From contig CM051514.1 in the NCBI GenBank assembly GCA_028015205.1, positions 21,592,150-21,656,149 of the forward strand: 64,000 bases of DNA. Reading direction: 5' to 3'. Position 1 is the stretch's first letter. Each line of letters begins with the position of its first letter. The notes under the pieces are model-generated. The model made no database searches, was not told the origin of the DNA, and saw only the letters and a list, made by a program, of their open reading frames with translations. The position numbers were made by a program, and so were the translations under genes. Below are positions 55,258 through 64,000 of the stretch, one piece after another. The stretch is from Mytilisepta virgata. Taxonomy: Eukaryota; Mollusca; Bivalvia; Mytilida; Mytilidae.

Positions 55258-55372
55258 ACACCCCGTTTACCATATCCCCTGATATCATCCCGACACTCTC
55301 ATATAAGCCAAGACCGCGGTCTGACATCAGAGTGTGGGGATGATATCGGTAGTGACATGGAAAATGAGGTGT
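55258..55372. repeat. Fold-back unit related to 53915-54170
   Basis: The left arm ACACCCCGTTTACCATAT, CCTGATATCATCCC and GACACT pairs imperfectly with AGTGTGGGGATGATATCGG and CATGGAAAATGAGGTGT. It shares the GATATCATCCC/GGGATGATA core with the 53.9-kb unit. Confidence 0.62.
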
Positions 55373-55807
55373 ATACAAAAAAAAACCCAATAACCATCCT
55401 CAAAACCGTTTGACTTAATATTTAGATTTAAAGTAATTACCTTTGTGAGTGTACTAATAAGAGAAAATATAATAAATTCAAATGTATGTTAATGTCATTC
55501 TAATGTTTGTTTTACCTTAATAATTATTCTCATCATTAATTCGTAGTAAAATCCATCAAAAGAACACTTTTATGCGACAAATGTCAAAACAAATAAAACT
55601 ACAACATGTCAACCTTGTTTTTTTCCCTTTAAATACAGTCACATTCACTTATCATCTTGCAATGCATCATACAGATTTCAAATTTAGGAATTTTATGAAT
55701 ACCGACATAAGAACACGCAAAGACAAAATTGTAGTTAGACTTTCTGTCAGCCAAATGCATTATATTTTCAAATTATAGTCCGTTAGAGTATAAGATTAAC
55801 TAAGGTT
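55373..55807. other. No gene recognised
   Basis: AT-rich. The frame at 55572-55778 has no domain. Confidence 0.35.
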
Positions 55808-56144
55808 TTTTAACGTCCAGTGGCATCCTGGTGCATATCAGGACGAGAACATGTTGATATGATAATGAATATGATCCCTGCTTTGTAATAGACCGACACG
55901 CTGAGCCTGATATTTAATGTGCTAGTTCACGAGGTAACTGTCCACCGGAACATATCACCTCAATCGGACACATTATACTGACTCCTAGCCGACAAGTAGA
56001 TCTTTGTTCTTACTCCTAGATGCCGGCGCTTGGTGGAGAAGCAGCAAATACCAATTTAATGTCTTTGGTTTGACCCGGCCGCGTATCGAACCCACGAACT
56101 TCCGCACTCGAGGCGAGCACACTACCACGAGACCACCGGGGCGG
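55808..56144 (-). mobile_element. tRNA-derived SINE, family 1, full length
   Basis: Read on the minus strand: the head CCGCCCCGGTGGTCTCGTGG carries the A box (GTGGTAGTGTGCTCG) and is followed by the B box GGGTTCGATACGC. The body shows TGCTGCTTCTCCACC, GAGTCAGTATAATGTG, CATATCAACATGTTCTCGTCC and CACTGGACGTTAAA. It is more diverged from the 26-43 kb copies than they are from each other, so it is an independent insertion. Confidence 0.8.
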
Positions 56145-56171
56145 TTAATTAACTAAGACGAAGCTTAAATA

Positions 56172-56400
56172 ATGTTTGTTTGTTTGTTTAGTTGAGGTTT
56201 TACGCCGTTTTCAGCACATTTGGCTGTTTCGCGGGGGGCCAGTTTTTATTGGTGGAGAAAGCCGGAGTACCCGATGAGAACCACCGACCTTCGGTAGGAA
56301 AATTGGTAATCCTTGTCTATTCAGATCGGAGTCGAACACACCCTGCCAGGTGAGATTCGAACCCACAACCTCAGCGTGGAAAGGCTAGTGATCATTAGTA
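56172..56400 (-). mobile_element. tRNA-related SINE, family 2
   Basis: On the minus strand: CTGAGGTTGTGGGTTCGAAT (B box), TCACCTGGCAGGGTG, GGTGGTTCTCATCGGGTACT, CCGGCTTTCTCCACCA, GAAACAGCCAAATGTGCTG and GGCGTAAAACCTCAACT, ending in an (AAAC)n tail. The CGGGTACTCCGGCTTTCTCCACC core is typical of an ancient metazoan SINE domain. The A-box end is truncated. Confidence 0.72.
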
Positions 56401-57609
56401 GTCTAAAATAATGAAACGGATCAATGAAAAGTACACCAATTAATTAACATCATCAAATAGACAGACATTCAGATAAACATAACATAAAAGTGCATTAAAC
56501 ACAAACAGTGAAACAACAGAGTGAATGAGGAGAGTCTGACTGGGTACATTTGTACAGACAAGGCGAACTCGAATAGAACAAATATAAACAAAAGAGGTCT
56601 TGATTTTGGCCTCTTCAGATCAAAATAAAAAATCTTTATTTCAAGTTCACTGAATAATTTAGTAGTACGCACATACGAAATATAGGATAACATGAAGCCC
56701 AAAAGTTAAATATGGTCGTTTTAAAAAAAAAGCTGATGGCTATTTGCTATGTTTTTGTCGCGCTTAACATTTAAATTTATGTACAGAGATTTTGCCTGAA
56801 ATATATAAAGAAACATTTAGCGTCCGATGAGTCGAAAATCGACAAAATGCGCACATCTTGTTGAGCATCAAAATTGATATCATGTGATATTCACAAAGGT
56901 TAACCAAACTTTTTGTTTTTGTTATTGAAGATTGTGGAAATAACGTAAATTACAGAAAATACACGTTGAATACAAACTAATCACTTTCACTTAATTATTC
57001 GAATCATAACATTATATCAACCCTAGAAAAAATTACAACTAAATATGTTACTATAAAAATAAATGTCAAGTTATACAACCACAAGAATTATTTGGGTTTT
57101 ATTTTTTGTATTTGATGTTATAATCGTTTCATGCATGAATGATTTCTGCATTATCCTACATATATACATATCATAATTAGGGGATCGGATTGATTAAGTG
57201 AGAAAAAATGTACCCTTTGGAAATTTGGTAATCGCTTCAAACAAGATGTCCGATTTGCTGTTCTTCGCAGGTCATTAACACACGAAATAGAGACAGAAAA
57301 AGGTCATTTTTTAGATGCTTTATTGATTTATTCGATATTTTAATTTTTTTCTAAAAAGCCAATATTTTACTTATGTCAGTAACATAAAACAGCAGCCGCC
57401 CTTTTTTAAATGGGTGTGTAATTTTTACTTAAATTTGAAATTTTGGTATGGATGCCCGTCCTAAAAAAATTGCTCAACATTGGATAACTATAATCGCAGT
57501 TCCAATCTGAGGCACATAATTAACTAAATGCGTTTTTTTTCTTCTCTGCCTTACGTATAGATATTCTCGTGTGTAGTGTAGAGTTTTGTGTATACATACA
57601 GCAATTAAG
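56401..57609. other. No gene recognised
   Basis: Mostly AT-rich. Part of the dispersed repeat tail seen at 1795-1935 occurs at about 56820-56890 (TCGACAAAATGCGCACATCTTG). The frame at 56469-56702 has no domain. Confidence 0.4.
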
Positions 57610-57915
57610 TACAGGTAATATATTGGTCCAATTGGACCAGTGGTTTCAGAAAAGAAGATCTTAAGTAAATTTCCCATAGGGTCCTATGTTAAACTATGTT
57701 CGGCTCTGGCGGCCAACTTGGATGACAGACGGGATCATCGGATATACTTATGAAAGAGGGCCATCTAAGGGCCATTCCTGTCATCTTTTCTTTCAATTGG
57801 ACCAGTGGTTTCAGAGATCATTAAAGGGAAGTTTACAAGACGGAAGACGACGACGATGGATGGAGGATGGACGACGGACGCCACGTGATGGCAATAGATA
57901 ACCAGTTGAGCTAAA
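57610..57915 (+). repeat. Single copy of the 130-165-bp bivalve repeat
   Basis: It contains GTGGTTTCAGAAAAGAAGAT, GGTCCTATGTTAAACTATGT, TTCGGCTCTGGCGGCC, GACGACGACGATGGATGGAG and GCCACGTGATGGCAATAG, as in the 2500-3385 array. The frames at 57686-57901 and 57765-57995 are repeat-derived. Confidence 0.72.
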
Positions 57916-59149
57916 AAGTGTTTTCTTACATTTGTAGACCTCTTTCTACAAGAAAATATAGATTTTTTTCTTATATTTGTAGATACATGTATCATGAAAA
58001 TATTGTTCGTTAATTATCATATTAAACAATGTGTGCGAAATTGTGTTATTTAATCTACCTGTGTTATATTTGCCGCTATTTCTCTTCTTCAAGTGTTTCT
58101 TCACTTATTAAGAATTTTGATAGTTTTAACTTATTTTATTGTCAATCAACAAGACAATTGGATTGGTTACAAGATATGCAACTTACAATGGACTTAGACC
58201 ACAAATCTGAGCCCTACCTCTCAATTTTAATACGATTCATACGATTTATCAAGTATATTTCCAAACAAATACATTACAAAAACGTGTAGTTAATTTGATG
58301 AATTAGAAAATATAGTTTATAATTACCATTATTATTCAATAGGCATGTCAACCTTATTTCTGTTTCAACAATCAAAATATGTTAAGAACAATATAAATTG
58401 TGTGTATGACCTAATTAGAATATCAAATAATAGTACAAGACGTATTTCATCTTCATTTCTATTTCTGTAATATCGTTTACAAAGCGAACCACATGGGCCT
58501 CAGGTAGACCGTGTAAGCTATCCTTGACATTTCCCCGTCATTTCAATTCTGAGCATGGAGCTTTTAATGTATTTGTATAGTAAAGAGGCCTCGAACCCCA
58601 CCTTAGGAGATATGGAAACTCATGAAAACTCATCTAGCAACACAGTTCACAGTACTTATGTATGTAAAAGGCAACAGTTTGCCACACTTTACTACAAGTA
58701 AAAGTGCCAATACTTCAAAGTAAAGTAAGCTTTTCCGTCATGTTTGTTCAGATCAATATAATGATAGTTCAAATCGAGTTTAGTTTACTTAAAGGTATAT
58801 TTTCGCAAATAAAGTGTAAACAGGATATTTTTTTACAGCTGTTTCACTACGAGTCGCAATACCGTTTTATAGTTACGCGGGGAACAAAAGTTAACGTCCA
58901 TCTGCCTATAACTTTAACTGTCGATTGGTTTTCACAGTATAAATATCAAATCGCACAAGGAAAAATCAAACCACAGTATTTTTAATTTCAATAAGCAATA
59001 TCACAGCATATAATTATAATTAACTATTCAAAATGGAAAGAAAATAGCTACACCAATCATAAATGACATTAGGTCTTGTGGTCGAATGTGACCCTTAGAA
59101 AAAAGCTGCACAAATGAACGAATAAAAAATAAATCATATTCGTAAATGC
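57916..59149. other. No gene recognised
   Basis: AT-rich. The frames at 58029-58289 and 58704-58985 show no domain or repeat partner. Confidence 0.4.
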
Positions 59150-59690
59150 CGCGAATATCTTTTTCCCTTGCCGCCACTCTCCACTCCATCACTACCCAAT
59201 TAAAAGTCAACAGATTGCTACCTTACTAGTTTTGTGTTGCCAACCTCCATCTCCCGCCCTTACCTAAATCAAAATCAAAAGATTCCTTGACAAAATGCCC
59301 AGCACCACCCTAACCCCCAAACAATCTAAAGATTGCTACGTTACCAACTTATTTCCTTGTCACCATTCCCAGCCACACCCTTACCCGAATAAAAATCAAA
59401 AGATTGATGCGTTCCATTTTATTTCCTTGCCACCATTCCCAGCCCCAAACTAACCCAAATAAAAGATTGCTGCCTTACCAACTTTTTTTTCTTGCCACAA
59501 CTCCCCAACACACCTTTACCCAAATAAAAATCATATGATTGCTGCCTTACCAACTTTTTTTCTTGCCACCACTCCCCACCCCACCTTTACCCAAATAAAA
59601 CTCAAAAGATTGCTGCCTTACAAACTTTCCTTGCCAACATCCCCAGCTCAACCCTAACCCTAATAATAATTTAAAAGTTGGTGTATTATA
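59150..59690 (+). repeat. Minisatellite, about 70-bp period, about 8 units
   Basis: The unit is ATTGCTGCCTTACCAACTTT, then TTTCTTGCCACCACTCCCCA and CCC-ACCTTTACCCAAATAA, then AA-TCAAAAG. Central units agree closely and outer ones are diverged. The ACCCTAACCCTAA near 59650 is part of a unit and not a telomere repeat array. Confidence 0.75.
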
Positions 59691-61599
59691 TCTTGATTGT
59701 GAGAGCACGATGAACTCTTATAATATAAAGACTATCATGACTATGGCGAAATAAGTTTTGGACTTAAGTTTATTGTCTTGGGTAAATTTTTTTTTCTTCT
59801 GAAGTTCAGTTTTATGTTTAAAGAAAATGTGATGTTATCTATGTCTGAAGTGCAATGTATTCAATAGATATTACTTATTTACCTGGTGTTGATGCAAAAA
59901 TTATAGACCATAGAAATGATTCATTTTAATTTTAAAAAGAGAGTTGTTACAATTTCATGATGAGAATTTTAAATTAAATGCATTTGATCATATAAAAAGG
60001 GCAAAATGTAGATGAAAAATGATACCAATCAATAATGATAACCACACCCGACAAATATTAAAATTATGTCATATTTATAGCTCGGTCTTTATTGTTTTAA
60101 ACAATATATAAAAAGAATTTTGATGAATTACTGAAAGGCGTTTTTATCCAAATTCGTGATCTAATTTGAAATGTTAAAATAAAATACTGGGCAAACTAAG
60201 CCACTTTGAAAAGAAAAATAATTAAAGGGTCTGAATTATTTCAATAGTTTGGAATTTAAGAGATATTCAGAATTATAGAAAATATTAAAATTTCTCAAAT
60301 CCCAAAATCTTAATATTATAAGAATTCTATCGTTTGGCGCTATAAATTATTCTTTCTATGTCTTATACGTAGGAAAAAATATATCGCTAATAAATGGTGT
60401 AAATATGTTTGCGTTTAATCAAGACGTAATACAACACAATTCTTAAGGATGCTCGCTGGTCATGTTTTGGTCTTTTTGTCAGATTTTCGGAATCCTCGGG
60501 TTTATCAATTTCTTAAACATCAAACCCCCAATTTTTCTTTTATATTTCAATCATTTATACCTTAAAATGGTATTTGACAAAATTTTATGAAATCCTTTTT
60601 ATTTTTTCATACATTGTTGAGAGACTGAAGTTGCCAACGCAGAGACAATGAAAAATCCAGAGAAAACCTATTTCCAGCAAATTTTCAAGGCTTTATAGCT
60701 CTAAAATGAGCACATGAACCTATATTTTTTCTTGCTTATTTGTTTACTATTCATATGTTCTCTCAAACAAAAGCACCTATTTCAAATCCTATTTATTTCC
60801 TATTAGACAATGTTAGACCAGCGATCATTCGTAAATAAGTGAAAAATATTGTATTGAATACATTGTAACAGTAAACTGACTTTCTGGTCATTTGGAACTT
60901 TAATGAGCTCAGTTTGTCTTTTCTATTTCATTTCCTAGTCACTGTTCGTTGTTGAAATCTTGTTGAGTTTTTATGATTTATTTACTGTTGTTCATTAAAT
61001 CCTTACACGAACGAGATGTAGACTCTAAAAGTAAATAAAAATTTAATTAACGCACTGAATGTCAAAAATATCAAAATATCACAGAAACACTTTTTTTTTA
61101 AAGGTTACCGGAAGTAGATTTCGGGTGCTCACGCGATGGCAAATATGGATCTCTCCAAGGCAAATAATTATTTTTGATGGTGAGCATGGATTTGTAATTT
61201 TAACGATGTAGGACAAATGTGGGACATCCAATTCCGGTTGTATCTGCCATGCAAAATGAAACGTATTACTACTAAGTAGGTGATAATTATTGTTTTTTGT
61301 TTGTTTTTAATGAGAGATCTATGGTTATGTCAATTCCATCATTAAAAGAACCAATTATTACTTTCCCTTTGAAATACAGAATTTTAGAGGTCCCACTGTA
61401 ATAATAAATCAAGTATTATAATTAAAATTCATCGACTGAAACACCATGAGTGAAAAACAATCTTTAGTCATTTGTATCCGTAGTAAACCTGTATCAATCC
61501 GTCACGTTTTACATACCTAATGAGTATGCATTTATGTCTTAATTGGATTTCCCAGAAACCCCTTGGATGAGTTTCTGGGAATTCAAATTTTCACTGAAA
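59691..61599. other. No gene recognised
   Basis: Nearly 2 kb of AT-rich DNA without a supported reading frame, RNA gene or repeat partner in the window. Confidence 0.4.
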
Positions 61600-62110
61600 G
61601 GTAAATACTTTTTTAGATTTCGATACAGTGCATCAAATTTATTTCGGTATTTTGTGATACATTTTATTAGTACCGCTGGATTTATGTCACTGCTGATGGA
61701 CTGTAAGTCCCCGGGGACTTTATCAGCCCAGTAGCCAGGACTTTTTCCTGGCATGATTCATTATTAAAATGCCTTTAAATTTTCCATTCAAAATTTGACA
61801 AATTTACCACAATTTCTAAGGTTCTTCCTTTTGATGCAGAGGTAACCCTTAGCAGAGGTTTGATTCCTAATTGTTCTAATAGTTTTGGTTATTGATGGTT
61901 GTGCTTATTAATTCATCATTATATCTTTAACTGTATTCCCAACATTTTCATCTCGACCACTGCTGATGAGTTTTCAGTCAACGAAATGACCATACAGTGC
62001 ATCAAATTTATTTCCTTATTTTGTGATACATTTTATTAGTACCGCTAGGTCTATGGCACTGCTGGTGGACTGTAAGTCCCTGAGGGCATTATCAGCCCTG
62101 TAGCAATGAT
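61600..62110 (-). repeat. Inverted two-unit copy of the 330-350-bp satellite-like repeat
   Basis: GATACAGTGCATCAAATTTA, TTTCGGTATTTTGTGATACA, CACTGCTG-TGGACTGTAAGT and GGGAC-TTATCAGCCC occur twice (about 61620 and 61990). They are separated by GGTTGTGCTTATTAATTCAT, CATTATATCTTTAACTG and TTCATCTCGA. These are the reverse complements of the unit at 18385-19200. The frames at 61539-61754 and 61543-61734 are repeat-derived. Confidence 0.68.
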
Positions 62111-62954
62111 TTTTTTTTACTAAAATGATATATTTTATTCGCACGACAGAAGAGGCAGTGGTCTCCTTTATGCACGTAACGTACTTGTATGTATGTTATC
62201 GTCAAGTAGTTCTAACAACGAAGATGAAGTGCGTCCATTACAATTATTCTGTATTCTGACGTGGTATTATTTTGCATTCAAGGCACATTCAGATGTACTG
62301 TTGGTGGCTCTTAGGATAATTTGATTGATGAAGCAGAAATACGTTTAATTGCCTACTGAATAATGATAGCAATTGCACATGATTTTTAATAATTCATCAA
62401 CAAGAAATTAATGCTTTTAAATTAAATGTACTTTTTAGGAAAAATTACATATACAAGTTCAATCGTCTAATGCACTTATTAGATGGTTTGGTCTCTAATA
62501 AAAGTTTCTTATTTTATCTGTGGTCCTTACTTAATAATAGACTTAAAGATATTGTCTGTTCGGTTCTTATTTCGATTGTTGCAACCTTGTATGCTTCCTT
62601 GGAACCTTATTGGTAAATAAATTAAAATTTCAAACGTAAAATCCATGGGTAACTGGACATCTTTCATTTTCCCCATTTAGTCTGAATAGGGCATATTTGA
62701 TTCTTGGTTCTAAATTAGTTATATTTCAATCTGCTGACTTTTTTCACAATTGTCTCTGAAACCTCTGGCTCATATAGTCAGGAAAGCGTGCTCGGTCAAT
62801 ATTAATCTAAACAGGTCCATATATAACGTATTGACCTCGACAAAAGTACATAATTGATAAATATGGCATGACAATGTTAAGATATATTCTCATTTTTAGA
62901 CGGTTATATCAGATTTACATCTGTGCTTAAATGGTTTTCGCTTTACCCTTTTTG
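62111..62954. other. No gene recognised
   Basis: AT-rich, no supported feature. Confidence 0.4.
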
Positions 62955-63075
62955 GTCATTTAGGCACTTTTGCTCTTCAGCGTTTTGGATTGTTTTTTGA
63001 GTTTTCAATATTTCAGGCCATGAGTACAACTGGTGAGTCGTAAATCGATGAAATGTACATATATTGTGAATTAAA
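62955..63075 (+). repeat. Dispersed repeat with GATGAAATG tail, copy 2
   Basis: TTTTGAGTTTTCAATATTTC, AGGCCATGAGTACAACTGGT and GAGTCGTAAATCGATGAAATG correspond to 1795-1935. Confidence 0.42.
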
Positions 63076-63079
63076 ATGG

Positions 63080-63265
63080 CTATCAAAAAGGACAAATATA
63101 CCTAAGGAGCAATCAAAGAAACTTAATCCATTGGACAGACAAACCCGGGAAGACAAATGAACAACCACAAGCACAACAAATAAAAACAGAAAACTAAAAA
63201 ACAATGAACAACACGAACTTCTATAAAAACCAGGAGTGGACCCAGGTGCTCCGGAAGGGTATCAA
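63080..63265 (-). pseudogene. Penelope-like retroelement, 3' tail fragment
   Basis: On the minus strand it shows TACCCTTCCGGAGCACCTGG, then GTCCACTCCTGGTTTTTATA and GTTCGTGTTGTTCATTG. This matches the tail at 52930-53220. The frame at 63013-63204 overlies it. Confidence 0.5.
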
Positions 63266-63369
63266 ACAATATTATTTGCCATATGAATGACTTCTTCATC
63301 TACAATTATAGAATGTAAGTCAATGCCCATTTTTTTTTAGAGAGAATAAAGCTTAAAGAGAATAATACC

Positions 63370-64000
63370 AATTACTAAACATCATAAACACCTCGGTGTT
63401 ACTTTTAGTGATGATGCAAACTGAAATACTCACGTTGAGAATATACTATCAAGTGTTTCAAAACATTTAAATGTTTTACGGAAATTAAAATTATAGATTA
63501 ATTAGATCGTATTTAGAAAAACTGTACCTTGTGTATATTCAACCCATATTTGAAAATGCATGTGAAATATGGGATAATTGTGGGATTGTTAATGCAAATC
63601 GATTAGAACAATTACAATTAGAGGCTGCCAGAATAGTCACAGGACTACATATTTTCACTAATGTAAATAAAATTTACCACGAAATTGGCTGGGAATCTCT
63701 CCAGGAAAAGGCGTAAATTACAACTGTTTTACAATATTCAAAACAACAACGCCCCTTCGTATCTTTGTAATTTAATACCACCTTGCATACAAAGTACAAC
63801 TACATATCCGCTGAGGAACGGCGAAGATATAATTATCCCATTTTGCAGACTCTTCATAACTAATAACTCGTATATCCCTTCAACTATAAGACTGTGGAAT
63901 AATTTAGATATATCTGCTCGTAGATCCTATTCATTGCCAAGATTTAAGAACGAACTCAAAAAATTAAACACTAAAATTAAATTACAAATATTCCAAAATA
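63370..64000 (+). pseudogene. LINE (non-LTR) reverse transcriptase, C-terminal remnant
   Basis: Plus-strand frames give KHHKHLGVTFSDDAN followed by a stop where Trp is expected. SSVSKHLNVLRKLKL follows (about 63450-63495), then IFENACEIWDNCG, NRLEQLQLEAARIVTGL and NKIYHEIGWESLQEKA with a stop (to 63716). After a one-base shift it continues to the window edge: LFYNIQNNNAPSYLCNLIPP, YPLRNGEDIIIPFCR, SYIPSTIRLWNNLD and RSYSLPRFKNELKKL. These are the thumb and C-terminal blocks of jockey/CR1-type LINE reverse transcriptases (A-E-WD, LE-Q--AARI-TG, Y-LR, F-PS-I-LWN-L). The copy is dead, with a stop and at least one frameshift. It is 5'-truncated, as is usual for LINEs. Confidence 0.75.

Noticed and set aside
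59640..59665. Telomere-like CCCTAA repeats
   Set aside because: Only two or three imperfect repeats inside a minisatellite unit. The animal telomere repeat is TTAGGG in long arrays.
1..64000. CRISPR arrays, bacterial operons, rRNA genes
   Set aside because: No regularly spaced short repeats with unique spacers, no dense coding and no rRNA-like conserved blocks were seen.

Overview
The window is AT-rich animal DNA with no bacterial-style gene packing. It holds short glycine-rich secreted-protein genes with conserved splice signals, in a background of decayed transposable elements. Several interspersed repeats, and the tail of a Penelope-like (YIDD-type) retroelement family, look to me like repeats that are very common in mussel genomes. 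I infer a marine bivalve, most likely Mytilus or a close relative. That rests on recognition, not on a database search.

The only non-transposon protein genes I can support are four minus-strand paralogues of a shematrin-like (glycine/tyrosine-rich, shell-matrix type) secreted protein. Copy 1 (4401-4742) is degraded. Copies A (22155-22469), B (37893-38219) and C (49039-49314) are intact. Each intact protein has a signal peptide, a short basic linker, Gly-Gly-Tyr/Phe repeats and a C-terminal GGKKGYY. Upstream of each intact copy I find a conserved TATA box and a short non-coding first exon ending in a GTAAGT donor (about 26397, 40609 and 51292). A conserved CAG acceptor lies just before the start codon. 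The genes therefore appear to have a 5'UTR intron of 2-4 kb. Copy 1 has a shortened version of this promoter at 6942-6986.

Copies A and B lie in a tandem segmental duplication: segment A is about 19021-35587 and segment B about 35586-46167. Copy C lies in an older, more diverged relative of the same segment (about 46.6-51.5 kb). Comparing A with B gives natural empty sites. An intact Tc1-like transposon (22869-24406) entered intron 1 of copy A. A DIRS-like tyrosine-recombinase retrotransposon (28599-31966) landed inside a SINE in segment A. Segment B has its own 311-bp insertion.

The flanks hold mostly repeats. The left flank (1-18 kb) has two decayed YIDD-type retroelement fragments, a 130-165-bp tandem repeat and several unclassified dispersed repeats. 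The right flank (46-64 kb) has more retroelement pieces, a TA-flanked MITE, several fold-back palindromes, a PIF/Harbinger transposase remnant, a Crypton/DUF3504-like recombinase remnant, two SINE families, a 70-bp minisatellite and the 3' end of a LINE reverse transcriptase. Large stretches hold nothing I can identify, and these are listed.
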